From positions 107,047 through 171,046 of the forward strand of contig SSNU01000120.1 of the NCBI GenBank assembly GCA_012064415.1: a DNA stretch of 64,000 nucleotides, written 5' to 3'. Every line of letters begins with the position of its first letter. The first letter of the stretch is position 1. The stretch comes from Gyrodactylus bullatarudis (lineage: Eukaryota > Platyhelminthes > Monogenea > Gyrodactylidea > Gyrodactylidae). The notes under the pieces were generated by a model that was given only the letters and a program-made list of their open reading frames with translations, had not been told where the DNA came from and ran no database searches. Positions 44,370-57,135 of the stretch are shown here, piece after piece. The position numbers and the translations under genes are program-made.

Positions 44370-47300
44370 ATGAATTCCAAACACAATATGGATTTGATCG
44401 ATCTTGGAGAGAATGCAGACTGGAAAATTGCTCAAAAAAACACTTTCACCAGATGGATAAACGAACAGCTCAAAGATGTTCAAATTCATATAAATGACTT
44501 GCAATCTGATCTTTCTGATGGACAAATATTGATGATCTTAATTGAAAAATTATCAGGAGTCAAGTTCAAGAAGAAAAATAAATGCCCACAATTTAGAACG
44601 CAAAAACTTGAGAACGTCACACTAGTTTTGGATTTTTTACAAGAGGTCGAAGGGTTGAAGCTAGTTAATATGGGTTCGAAACAATTTTTAATAGTTTCCT
44701 AGATAGTTCAGATATTGTGGATTCTCGGATAAAACTAATCCTAGGTCTTTTATGGACCTTAATTTTGCACTATTCTATAATCTCACCAGAGTGGGAATGG
44801 GATAACTCATCCAAAGTAAACAGTAGTTCAGTTATTTTCTAGATGGCAGATGATAAAAAGAAAACACCTAGACAGAGACTCTTACAATGGATAAATTCTA
44901 AGCTCAACGGAATTCAAGTAAAAAATTTAACAGCAGACTTTAATTCTGGCATCGCGTTAGGAGCTCTGATAAACTCCATCGATGAAAATTTATGCTCAAA
45001 TTGGAAATCATGGAGTTCAAATGATTATTTGCCTAATGTTGAGTACGCTATGAATATTGCATCCGAATGGCTAAATATTCCTCAGTTAATCTCACCTATC
45101 GATATGGTAAGCAATGATGTAGATGAAAAGGTTATGATGACTTATCTGAGCCAATTTCCCAATGCAAGTATGGCTGAAAAAAACAAACAAAAAGTTTTGG
45201 GTAATGTCCATTAATTGAAAACTTTAGGCTTGAATTTCGACAAAAAATTCAAAGAGAAAGAAAATATTCCATTGCTCAGAAGTAATTCGTACTACAATCA
45301 ATCTTCCACAGAGAATTTTCCAAAATTTGATGATACACATAATATGAGCAATTATTTAGATGTGAGCAAAATTAGTTTTATTACAATGTAATATCACGAA
45401 TACAAATCAATCAAATATTTCTCATGCTATGAGCATAATTTCTCACATAATCATTAATTGTGTTAATTTTGGCGAGATGATCTTATGAATAACTAAATTG
45501 AAAATTGATGAGATCAAAGAAATCAATATAGTAACTTTTTTAGTTCTGTCCAAAATCATCGAGCGAGCTAAAACAACGAGAATATGAGTCAAAACGATAC
45601 CACGAAAAGGTTAATGAAAATTCTCATAAAAGTAAGACATCTATTTCTTAGTAGTCATGAGAATAATTATTAACTTTTATAATATGCAATTTTAACTTGA
45701 CTTAGCCATGGAATTTAGAATGAAAAAATTAATTTTGTTGGTAAAAAATAGTCATCTGGAATATTCCCAGTGAGGCTTGATATAAAAATTGATGCCTTTC
45801 ATAGATTTGCTCCTATTTTGACTTACCATTGGTAAGTTACCAATCTATTAGAAAAGGATACAGAAAAATAAAAATGTATATCAATGCATTTTGATCCTTG
45901 CGGCTGTATTTCATAAAACAGAGGCATATTTAAACTATTCTCAGACTAATTTTATTAAATAATAATATTTTTAAAATTTGACATGAATAATGATGACTTA
46001 TTGATGAATAAAACACGGTTAAATTGCAAATTAATCTCACGAGTCTTTTACATTAAATGAATCGTAGCCAAAATTTGATCAAGTTCTATCTGAAAAGAGA
46101 TCACTGTCTGCGTTTTATAGTCCTTAAGGATGTTCTCAAATAAATTTCATTGTCGATTAGCTTTTTTCAGAAAAGATTGTGGTCATGTATTTTGATCACG
46201 ATACGTTCTTGAGCGTACTGAAATTTAATTTATTTCTCTCAAGTGTATGTAATGTATATACACACATTAGGTATTGCATAACTAGCAACATCAGTACACT
46301 TCACGAAAAAAATCTCTAAATCAATAGAATTTCTAAACTAGTTAGCTAATCAAAATCCATCGTTAATCTTCAGGATATGATTTGTAATTAGTTTAACTTT
46401 TTATTTCAACACATCTTGAGTATAACTCAAAAGTAATACACAATAAGTAATATGCCAGGTAAGCAAACATTTTTCTGATGCAATTTTAATTATGTTGATC
46501 GATTCTATGTTTTAACAAAATTACTTATCCTTAGCAATGGGTCCGATTGTAAGTGGAAAAGGGGTCGAAACAAAAAAGAATAGGGCTTCAGCTCAGACTG
46601 AATTCCTCATAGATTGTTCACATTGTCTATCTGATCGAATTCTCCAAGTTTTCATTAAAAATTCCGGTGAGCATACTTTGAGTATTAAAAATATAAAATG
46701 TTCAATCCTATTTAAAAACAACAGATAATGAAATGATTGCTGTTAAGCTGATCAAATTGAAGGAAATGGACTCATACATTTGCCAATATACTCCAAACAA
46801 GCCGGGAAAATTGAAAATAGAAATATTTTACGATGGCAAGGAAATCGAGACAAGTCCTTTTCTTTTGGAAATATTGGAGATGGAAGAAAAGATTTTGTGC
46901 CTAGGATTCGGTTTGATACATGGACTTGTTGACAAAGATAATTATTTCAAAGTTTTTACCCAAGATAAGAATAAATCTCTCAGCTTTTCATTAGAGGGAC
47001 CTAGTCAGGCTAGGATTAAATGTTTGGAAGAAAAAGAAAACTTTGCTCTTGTCTCATATTCAGTAAGCGTGCCAGGAGAATACTTGGTTCATATATTACA
47101 AGATGACGTTGAGATCTCTCAAAGTCCTTGGTCTGTAAGAATATTCTCCAAAGCCGACGTTGAAGAAATAGCCGCTTTAAGCGAAAGCGAATCCTCAATA
47201 GTGAGAACAGATTTCAGAATCAATAATTTATTTAAAAATAATAAAAATATTTTTATTAGATCTCGTTTCAATCTAAAAATTTAGAGTCGAGGAAAATTTG

Positions 47301-50300
47301 TAAAAGAAATTACGAGTTTTATATTAATTGGATCAATAATCTCTCCTTCGTACACCAGGAATTATATCAACCAGAAATTCTCATCAATGATGAAAACGGT
47401 GAAATAATTCCATTTGAAATAATTGAACATCGAAAAATGGAAAATAATCGTTACAAGGCAACAGTATCCTATCGGAAAATGAAACCAGGACTATTAAACA
47501 TTGATGTCTCATATCTCGGAATTAAACCAAGTTCTGTTCCCCTGGTAGAGGATTTTGATATCTTGAATGATTTATCCAAAGCGGAAATTTATGGAGATGG
47601 CATAAAAAGTATTTGTCGGGAGAGTCCTTCAAGCTTTTTCATTGACTTTAAACAAAATATCTGTGAACATTTCATAGATCTTCTAAGCTGTGTGCATCTA
47701 GAAATAGTCGACTCAAGTGGATTTCAGATTCCGGCCATCATAAGCTTGATGGAAACTAAGCTTTTAGTTGAATATGTTTATTCTGGTGAAAGTCAAACCC
47801 TTAAAATTAACGCCAAGTATGGGAATCAATTGTTAAAAGATTGTCCCTTGACTGTTTATGTAAATGCGCAAATAGACATTTCCCAAGTCTTTGTGGAACA
47901 TCTTAGAGACAGTAAGTAGAAATATTTCACTTTTCATAACGATGATTTTTTAAGACTCTTTTCAATCATAGACATATTCAAAGACTCCATCTCTCAATTT
48001 CATATCAATGCCGAAAAGATTGACAAGTTATCTCACGGAACAGTAAGAGTTGCATTGGTTAATCCAAAAAATGAGAAAACTGACTGTCTTGTGGAAAATC
48101 TTAGAAATGGAATTTATCGTTGCTCACTGACTCCTACCTTGAAAGGAGTTTCCTACTTGGATATAAGCTATAATAACAAATTATTGAAAAATTCTCCCTA
48201 TCAAATAAATGTTGTTGAGGGATGCGATCCCTCAGGTGTAAAGGTCTATGGCCCTGGCATCGAGAAAGCTGATCAATCTTTTAAACTGAATTATTTCTCA
48301 GAATTCTTCATCGATCTTGTTGGATGTGGGCATGGTGAAATATCTCTAGCTATTGATGGTCCAGGAGATGCTCCAATGAAATGTTTTGACAATAAAAATG
48401 GTACTTACAAAATACTCTATTCACCAATGAGACCTGGAACTTATAGCATTAGAATAAAATTCAATGAAATTGAAATTCAAAACAGTCCATTCAAAGTTAA
48501 CTTTACCAGGGAAAATCCGAATGTAAATTATTATGGCGAATTATTTTTGTCGAAGAAAATCGAGCCTCAATCAGAGAATAAATTTCAAATCGATTGTACT
48601 AATCTAGACGCTGATAAAATACAAGTAATTAATTCTTTCAAAATGATAAATATTTGGTAAATTATTCATTCGAGGGAATTTTTGTTGAAAGATTCATTAA
48701 TCATTCTTCTGATTTTTCTTCTCATTGAGAAAATTCATTTTGACCAATTTTGGTGTTCTCAGAAATTTCTAAAAATTTCAATGATATCAGTCTCCAAATA
48801 TTGAGTCAAACTAAATCAATAAACGTATTTTCATGATTTCAACCTCTTACAATCTTTTTTTTAAAAACACATGTCATCATTAGATATTGAATCATTCCTG
48901 AACTGGAATCATGAAATATTTATAAATTGAAATATAAAACTTATGGATGTATCAAAAAAGTAAAGTAATTTGATAATTCAGTTCGAAAATATAACAAAAT
49001 TATTTGCTGTCTTTTCCAAACTAACTTTACTAAATATAAATTGATATGATTAGGAAATGAAATGAGATGAGAAAATCAGAGATTCAGTGAACAAGTGTTT
49101 TTATCAAATTTTATAACGAAGGTACTAAACCCGTTAATAATGTGGATATTTTTTAGGTATTTTATGAATGGAACTCGGCAAAGAATAGCGTTCAATTAAA
49201 GAGAATAGGAAATTCTCAAAATCTTTACGAAGGCAGTATCAAATCTAACTTTGACAATAATAAGGGACCTTTGTTCCTGAGTATTCTCTATGATGGAGTC
49301 AATATTGAGAAATCCCCATTTAAATTTGAAATTGAGGAAAAAAGTGAAAAGATGGTCATCGAAGGAATTTCAGCTGAAGAAAATGTACCTTGTTCTATAC
49401 CAAAAGTTTTCAAAGTTAATCACAGACTTATTGATCAGATGGAAATTATCGTAGAGGTAGATTCAGTTTTATGTTTATGATTTTAGGACCCAAGTCAAGT
49501 AAAATTAACAACCGAATTGGTTAAAGATCCTGCTAGGAAATGGCTCGAGTGCTCATTTGTCCCATTTATGACAGGGAAGCATGTTATCAGGATATCTTCA
49601 AAAATAGACAATACTGAACATCCCCCGATCACTTTCAATTGTATACCAATTGGTAAAAGCCAAAATTGTAAACTGATAAGTATGAAAGAATAGAAAAGAC
49701 TAAACTTTTCTGAAGACTAATGAAACACTTTATTGAAACTAGGCACAAATGTCGACAATGCTATAGTAAACGATGAAATTTTTTTCAACTATGATTGTCT
49801 GACAGCTGGTCCGGGCACTCTTCTGGCACGATTTACAAAGCTGTCTGAGTCAAATAAGCAAGAGCCAAAAGATATTTTGATAGGTCAAGTCTTCAAAAAT
49901 AAACCCTACTATACAGTTAGCTTTCTACCAAAGGAATCTGGAAGTTATCAAGCTGATATTAGATTTGGAGGAAACTTGGTTTCATCTGGGGATCGGAAGT
50001 TTTGTGTTGACCTATCCAAAACAAATTTAAACGAATCATCTCTATATCCCGTGTCTAAAACTGATACTGGATTTGATGAAATATCACTCTCTTTCGAACA
50101 TATCAAAGGTCATTTATCAAAAGGTAAGATCATCTTTGAAGATAAATATTCCTAGAGGTGAGAATTATTCAACCCGATGGCAGCATTCAAGAAGCACAAA
50201 TTGATGGATACATGTTTCATTATATTCCAAAATTTGAAGGTCGTCATGAACTCCATCTAAAGGATATTCACGGAAAAGTTTTAGAAAACTCACCCATCTA

Positions 50301-53300
50301 TTTCTTTGGTCAAAAACAACATGCAAAAACAGTTAGAGCATACGGACAAGGTCTTAGTTATGGAGTAGTTAACCAACTAGTTCAATTCAAAGTGGTCACT
50401 AAAAATGCTGGTACAGGAGGCTTGAGCATATCAGTCGAAGGTCCCTCCAAAGTTGAAATAAATTGTACAAATGATTCCAAAGGAATTTGCGGAGTTAACT
50501 TTCTTCCCGTCCTTCCAGGGGAATATTTGATACATATAAAATTTCATAGCAAGGACATTACAGGATCTCCGTTTCTCTTAAAGATTTTCAGTTGGTTATT
50601 TACTAATATTTATACAACTTTAGATAAATTGCTCAACTCATCATTGATGACGGAAAAGAATCGGAATGAGATAATTCTTGATCATAAAATTGGTGGCAAT
50701 CTTGATTATAAGTTGATTTCAGCAAAAGTTTCCTCGACCAATTTTAAGGATAAAGAGTGTATTGTGAAAGTATTCGACCAGACTAAAATTGGAATTTCAT
50801 TCACTCCACAAGAGATTGGCCAACACGATATAGAGATTTACTATGACGGAAGTAAAATACCAATTGAACCCTATCAAGTTTCAATAACATCCGATGAAAT
50901 TGGTGATGCTAATAAAGTAAAAATATATGGTACAGGACTTCATACAGGATTGACAGACTTTAATAACGAGTTTCTCATTGACACAACTTTGGCAGGTAAG
51001 TCAGAATTTTATACATTTCTTTAAGTTTATATTTATTAAGTTAGATCAAAGACTGTCTACTAACAAAAATTTAAGATTTAGTTTCTAAACTGATGAAAAA
51101 AATAAATTAAAAATCTGAATAAATTTTTGAATGCAGGGTTTTCTTCAACTTTCCTATTAGATTTATAATAAAATTGAGATTAGAATGAAATTAGAAATTT
51201 GTGATTTCTATAAAAACTCCATCAAGCACACGAGTTTAAGTGATTCCATGTATTGGGAATTCATTGAATATTCAAGAAAGTTTTTTTTAAATCTTAATGC
51301 CATGATATATTTTTAAATTTTCTTTCGAAAAAGCCAGTATTAAGATGAGGTAATCATTTCATATATATATATGGGGATCAGGTATTTGAACCGAATTTTT
51401 TTCAATCTTTTTGTTTTTTAACCCTTCATATCCCAAATAACTTTTTTCATCACACAAATGAGAATAGCCAGTGTAATTTTCAAAAAAAACATTAACTACT
51501 CAAATTCTGTATGTAATACAGTCAACCCTGGAAACAGGAATTGACCGACCATATTTGAAAGACACCACAACCAATAATTGTTGAAATTTATTTTCGCAAA
51601 AAACGTATTTATATGTCATGTATCACACTGATGAGTATGCCCGAAATAAAGGCCTTATTTGTGAAATAACTGGCATCTTCTTATATTTTTTCAAAACATG
51701 ACCACGATGACTCAGCTCAAAACTTATGTTCTTAAGCATCTTACAGATCAAAATATCTTTATGAATTATACATAATTTTGTAGCTTAATAAATTTCCTTC
51801 CTAATGAGGGGTAAACAAAGTGTAATTAGAAGCATTATAATGCTTCTGATGTTGATATTTTTCTCATTCTTTTCACAGTTATTGGTATGTAATCCTTTTG
51901 ATCCTGCTAAAAATAGCTCTCAGAGGAGATCAGATTCATATTTGTTTACTAAGTTAATAATCCATTTTTTTAATTTTATCTACAGGCTATGCTAGCTTGA
52001 TACTATCAATTGAAGGACCTAGTCAGGCAAGAATCGAATGTGAGGAAAATGAGGAAGGAAAATGTCTCATCATGTACACGGTTAAAGAAGCTGGAATGTA
52101 TAAAATTGAAGTCAATTTTGCAAACAAACCTGTTCCTGGTTCACCTTTCATGGTTAATCTAACAAAACCTCATTTGGAAATGTTAACAGACTGTAAAAAT
52201 TCATTTATATTCGACGATGAATTCTTCTATAATGGAGAAATATGCAGAGTCAAATTTTTCGTGCCATCCGAAGTAAATGAAGAAATGATTAGAGTGCAAG
52301 ATTCTAAGGAAAACAAATTATGCTTCAAGTTGGAGAATTCCTGCCTTAAGAATGTGCACTATCTTACCTTTAGTCCGAAGAATTTAGGACAGCATAAAAT
52401 ATTGTTCCTTAGGAATGGTGTAGAGGATGAACTTAACTTCACCTTGCCTATAAGACAAATATCCAAATTCGAAAGTATCGAAGTTGAAGGAGCCGGGATA
52501 AAATATGGTTTCGTTAATATGAAAAATGAATTTTGCGTGAATACTAGTAAAATGGGAGATGGAAATTTATCAATTATTATGGAGGGTCCGAGTAAGGCTC
52601 AAGTTGAGTGTATTGATAAGACAAATGGAATATGTGTTGTCAAATATCTTGTATCTCAGGAAGGCATTTATTCTTGTCACATAAAGTTTAATGATCAAGA
52701 CTTGAAAAATTCTCCATACAAAATATGCGTTACAAACGGAGAGGACACCTCACACTTTGGTGAAGTATGCAATCCTGTCTCCCTTGTAGATGGCAATCTA
52801 CAAATATTTCAAGTGACTACTACATGCAGTTATTTTAAATATTTTTAATATTAACTCGCTTGTTTTTATGTAGATTTGGAAAGAAGCCCATGTGAGGTTG
52901 TTGCTGAGGGATCAAGGAAAAGATTTATTTGCTACGATTACCTCTCCATCTGGTTATAAGGAAGAATGCATTATTGAAAATCTTGGAGATTTTTATTATG
53001 CTCTGAAATTTCTGCCCAAAGATATTGGAGTTAATTCTGTGAAAATATTTGAAAAAATTGGGGATGATTTGAAGGAGATTGATCAATCCCCGTGGAAGAT
53101 TTTTGTTAAAGACAATGTTTATATTGAAAATTCTATCAAAGCCTATGGAAATGGACTCCACTGTGGTATTGTCAATGAGAAAAATGTTTTTTATGTCATA
53201 ACATCTACCCCGAATGCTGGCACTTTGAATGTGACCATAGATGGTCCAAGCAAAGTTGAATTGGATTGCAAAGAAATTCCAGAAGGCTATGAATTTTCAT

Positions 53301-55783
53301 ATGAGCCAAGCCTCGAAGGTACATATACGCTTAACATAAAATATGGCAATGACAAAAGTGTTTCTGGGTCACCCTTCTTAATCACTGTGATCGAGGGAGA
53401 TAGTTTCAAATCCAAATTTAGTTCTCAAGTTTATGGTAAAACCGTACCAAGTAGAACTATCATAGAAGTAAATTATCAGTCTATTAATCTTATGAGATCT
53501 AATATTATTTTTATATAACAGGAAAAGAGTGGAAAAGATTCAAATAAAATAATTTGTCATGGAGAAACCCTCAAGCAAGCATATTTGAAAGAACTGAACG
53601 AATTCAAAATAGATTCTTCCGATGCAGGTAATTTTCTATTTGATTTTTCGAAATTCTGTATTAAATATTTCCTGCATTATTGAGATTGCCATTTTTATTT
53701 GCAACCAGTGGTGTCTCGTCAAACTTTTTCCTCAATATTTTTCTCCTCCTTGGTGAGCAACAGTAAAATCTAATTCAAGAAAATTATACTTGACCTTTGT
53801 ATTTATTATTCTAGATTTATTTCCTTCGATCATGATAAAATAATCATCTAAGCATCTAGTCATGATCTTAGGATTTAGATCCTGATAAATAAATTCAATA
53901 TACTGAAATATTATTAGTAATCATTGATTACCCATAGCTAAACCTTGTTTGTAAATTTTATCCTCAAATTCAAAAATGTTGTACCCTAAACACATTTTAG
54001 AATCTCCTAGAAGAAAATTTTTAAAACCTTTTATCTACATTTTTCGACTCAAGTTCACCTTCGAAAATCTTAAGGGCCTTATCTACTAGGATATTGTCGT
54101 ACATATCAATAACAGTGACATACCTCTCAATTGAAACCCCGCCTCCCTTGTCACTTTTAATGTAAATTAGCTCAGGATCCTTCAGTTTTTTTATTTTATT
54201 TTGACTATCTAAATATTCCTTGCTGTCAATTTTATGATTGGCTATTATCAATATTACATTAAAGGCTTCAAACTTAAAATCAGGCCTAGACCCTATTAAA
54301 TTTTTGCCAATACTAAATATGGCATCAGTGAAATCTTCAGAAATAGGTTATAAAATAGTTTTCAAATTATTATTTAGAAAGATTAGAGCTTCCTTATTAG
54401 ATAAACTAACAGCATTATCAGTTAAAAATTCTTCAAGATTAAAACACCTTTGATTTTATTAAATTTTTGTTCTTCTCGAATATATACCTACTAGTAAAAA
54501 AAATTACAGGCGGTTTCATCAGTTTTACGAAATTTCATCCAAGTCTAATACCTAGTTATATTTAAATAGCTTATTATATTCCATTTCACTAATTTCCATT
54601 GAAATGAGAAACGATAAGCCAGAAGTATGCTTTTGCATCTCCGATGTTTCGAGCATAATTTAGACACCTCTTCGATATGGAGTCGACTTATGCGATCAAT
54701 TGTGGATCCAGCAAGAAGAGAGATATTTTTAGACCATTTCGGATTCCTCTGGTCCATGTCCTCACTCTGTTTTAAAAAATTGATTTGGAATCTGGTTCTT
54801 AAGGAGAGCTTCGTGTGTAGCAAAATAGAAAATCTGATTGAACCAACCAGAGGATTTTATTAAACATTTTATCTGTATTTAAACTTAAAATTTAAATCTA
54901 GTCGGTGTAATAGTCTGATGGGATCCGGTGAAATATAAGCTTTATCAATAAATAATTTCACTTGGCTTTTAAATCCTCACAATGAGGCCTTCATTTGAAA
55001 CAAAGAAATAGAGAAGCCACTCCCTTGTTTGAGATTGTAGATTGTTTACTGAAAAGAAATGCTGCGGCGATAATTTTTCGGAGCCATAATCGATGTACAT
55101 CATGGAGAGGAAATTAAGTCTAGATTTTATGTGGGAGGGTGAAATTTTTCTTTTTATTAAACTAAATATTAAAACCGGTTTTTCTTAGAGGAGTTCAGGA
55201 CTCAATGATATATATAAATTATATTTTCGGATAGACAATATTTCCTAAATCAAATGATGTAGTAGTTATTCATGTATAGGAGTTAATAAGAATAAAGACT
55301 GTATAGTATATTCATACAGTGTATACTGTTTTGGTTGACCACTATACATTAAAGTATTTTAGATATTTAATTAAATTTTTATGTATTTTTTTACTTTTAT
55401 TAATTCGATTTGGATAAGTCACGCATCATGTCTTATAAAAACCGTGGATTGAAAAAAAAATTATCAAAAACATGAATCCAACCAGAGTTGCTATAATAAT
55501 TACATTTATTTATAAATGTTACCATGTTGAATCTATAGAGGAGGGATAAGAGAAAAATTTAATTTTACGCACATCTATTCTAGAAAAAGAAACCCTTTTT
55601 GTTGGAATATCTGGCCCAGATCACACCCCCTGTGATGAGGTACAAGTTAAATATCTCAAAAACAATCAATATCTAGTCAAGTTCACTCCAGAAAACGTTG
55701 GAGAACATAAAATCACGATTAAGTGGGGCGAAGAACATGTTTTAGGCTCTCCTTTCTTCACTCGTGTCATTAAACGGGAATGA
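44370..55783 (+). CDS. FLN: Filamin (actin cross-linker), divergent
   Basis: Seventeen phase-consistent exons: 44370-44673, 44703-44815, 44843-45200, 45228-45361, 45544-45631, 46535-46666, 46725-47200, 47260-47911, 47972-48624, 49157-49456, 49487-49652, 49743-50123, 50156-50995, 51986-52812, 52874-53467, 53522-53627, 55584-55783. Total about 2,107 residues, against about 2,600 in vertebrates. Exons 1-2 are calponin homology domain 1 ([24 protein letters not shown]). Exon 3 is CH2 ([22 protein letters not shown]). The rest is a rod of roughly 18-19 Ig-like filamin repeats (GPSKAQVEC, YxxxxxGxY, NSPYKI motifs), ending with a C-terminal repeat ending ..[12 protein letters not shown]. Filamin links F-actin to membrane receptors. 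Repeats are weakly conserved. Introns of 27-32 nt dominate near the 5' end. Confidence 0.9.
46452..46534 (+). promoter_or_regulatory. FLN: Candidate alternative first exon of filamin (short isoform)
   Basis: ATGCCAG at 46452-46458 is followed by a GTAAGC donor and then a 76-nt intron ending at the acceptor used by exon 6 (46534). Its phase (1) fits exon 6, giving M-P-A-M-G-P-I-V. As an internal exon it would carry stops upstream, so it would have to be a first exon within the 903-nt fifth intron. The product would lack both CH domains, like the known short filamin isoforms of flies. TATATA occurs about 200 nt upstream. Suggestive only. Confidence 0.35.
48625..49156 (+). other. Filamin intron 9, nothing else seen
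   Basis: 532-nt intron (GTAATT to TTTTAG); AT-rich, no other feature. Confidence 0.7.
50591..50623 (+). other. Candidate 33-nt in-frame intron inside filamin exon 13
   Basis: GTTGGT at 50591 and TAG at 50621-50623 enclose a TACTAAT branch-site match. The length is divisible by three and has no stop codon. Without splicing it adds [16 protein letters not shown] hydrophobic residues between two filamin repeats; with splicing the linker reads KIFNKLL. The composition matches the other short introns of the gene. Confidence 0.5.
50996..51985 (+). other. Filamin intron 13, nothing else seen
   Basis: 990-nt intron with GTAAGT donor and CTACAG acceptor. A frame at 51804-51995 shows no family features. 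Confidence 0.65.
53690..54460 (-). pseudogene. Penelope-like reverse transcriptase relic in a filamin intron
   Basis: Minus-strand reading gives, in order, [38 protein letters not shown], then after stops a second piece with [10 protein letters not shown] near 53830-53880. The SDKGGG motif and the LDDYF catalytic box are typical of Penelope-like and related RTs. Several stops and frame breaks are present. It lies inside filamin intron 16 on the opposite strand. Confidence 0.6.
54540..55110 (-). pseudogene. Family B non-LTR retrotransposon relic (RT C-terminus)
   Basis: Minus-strand pieces [15 protein letters not shown] (near 55070) and [18 protein letters not shown] (near 54800) match LHPLWLRRIAAAATLF and LLPLRARFQINL of the copy at 57.9-59.0 kb. 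Frames are broken throughout. It shares filamin intron 16 with the Penelope-like relic. Confidence 0.55.
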
Positions 55784-56197
55784 ATTAAACTTTTTTGGAT
55801 TTTACAAATTGAAGAATTATATTTTAAAATTCTAAATTAAAATACTAACATTTTTTTAATTTCCTTCTCATGATTGTAAATAATTTTTTTTCTAAATGTG
55901 TATTACCCATATACTTTAATGATGTGAATCAAATATATTAATTGTTTATTTCTGTTACGTTTGATTATGATTAATAACCATTTGGGACCTCAAGGATTTT
56001 GATATTGATAAAAGTAAAGGCTTTTTATTGCATAAAATGAAGCTTCATATTTTCTGAATTAAAAGAAAGAATAAAATTTTTAATTCAAAACTATAAGAAA
56101 TAAATATATTTGATCTTTTATATCCAACAATATAATAGAGTGAATCGTGTAAAAATAATTAAAATCTTTCAAGCTATCAGTTATCAGGTTTAGCTTG
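55784..56197. other. Intergenic gap between convergent filamin and ADO genes
   Basis: AT-rich. TTTATT at 56024-56029 is a usable minus-strand AATAAA about 170 nt beyond the ADO stop. Confidence 0.5.
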
Positions 56198-57013
56198 TCA
56201 TTTCAAACTTGGACCCTCATATTCGATTGATTTGCACCAATAATCATTTGGCTGAGGAATTTCAATCATGTATAAAAAAGAAGAAGAATCTTTATCTTCG
56301 AATATTCTTTGATTTTCCAAAGATTTATTCCTAATTTGTGACGGAATACTTGAGAGGTTGATTTCCTTGTAGAATTTGCATTCTCGTGTTCCAAGATCAT
56401 GATCGTATGGGGGAGCAAGAATGTCTAAAAGGACAGCTGGACCGTCTATTGACTCAAGCTCGTGTAAATTCCCTTCTGAAGGAGTGAGTAGAGATGGGTG
56501 AGAATCACTGGTTAGTATACTATCAAGAGTTAATTGTGTGACAATGACATCTGAAACTTGCCAATTTTTTTCTGAATTATTCGATGTATTAACTTTACTC
56601 TTCAAGATTCTACTAAAACTTCTGCATCTTACAGAACCTCTTAAAACTCTAATCATACCGAACATATCCGGATGATCATGGAGTGGAATACGAGAGCCTG
56701 GTTTTAGTACAAAAATACCCATAGAGAATATTTCATTTTCCATGATATGAATATAGAGAACTGGAGCGGAACTAGTTTTCGAATCTTCTATCCAACTCTG
56801 AGAAAATCCAACATCGTCTAGTTTCAATGATTTTACCATTGAAAAGAGTTCTGATAGTTCTTCTGATAAGTGAATGTTATCTACTGTCTTAAAGTTTTGA
56901 CTATTTGGATTAACATAGTTATTTTCAGAATTTTCAATCTGATTCAATCTAAGAGAATGGTGCTGAAAGACTCTGAATGCCAAGTTAGCTACAAAAGCTA
57001 TTTTTGAAGTCAT
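56198..57013 (-). CDS. ADO: 2-aminoethanethiol (cysteamine/N-terminal cysteine) dioxygenase, ADO family
   Basis: Single exon of 271 residues, the family length. The cupin core is clear: FSMGIFVLKPGSRIPLHDHP and MIRVLRGSVRCRSF, then NLHELESIDGPAVLLDILAPPYD and RECKFYKE. The iron ligands can be read as H112, H114 and H184. ADO enzymes add O2 to cysteamine and to N-terminal cysteine of proteins, feeding the Cys/Arg degron path as an oxygen sensor in the cytosol. The first about 45 residues are poorly conserved. It lies convergent with filamin. The human gene is also a single exon, so the lack of introns is not odd. Confidence 0.93.
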   Translation of the reverse strand: MTSKIAFVANLAFRVFQHHSLRLNQIENSENNYVNPNSQNFKTVDNIHLSEELSELFSMVKSLKLDDVGFSQSWIEDSKTSSAPVLYIHIMENEIFSMGIFVLKPGSRIPLHDHPDMFGMIRVLRGSVRCRSFSRILKSKVNTSNNSEKNWQVSDVIVTQLTLDSILTSDSHPSLLTPSEGNLHELESIDGPAVLLDILAPPYDHDLGTRECKFYKEINLSSIPSQIRNKSLENQRIFEDKDSSSFLYMIEIPQPNDYWCKSIEYEGPSLK

Positions 57014-57135
57014 TCAGAATGTTGCCAAAAGCATGGATTCAATAATTTTGCTATTTTAAACAAACTTTGATAATGTTTAGTCTTATTTTGTCCGATTCGA
57101 ATTAATTTTCATTTTCAAATTCAAAAGTATATAGT

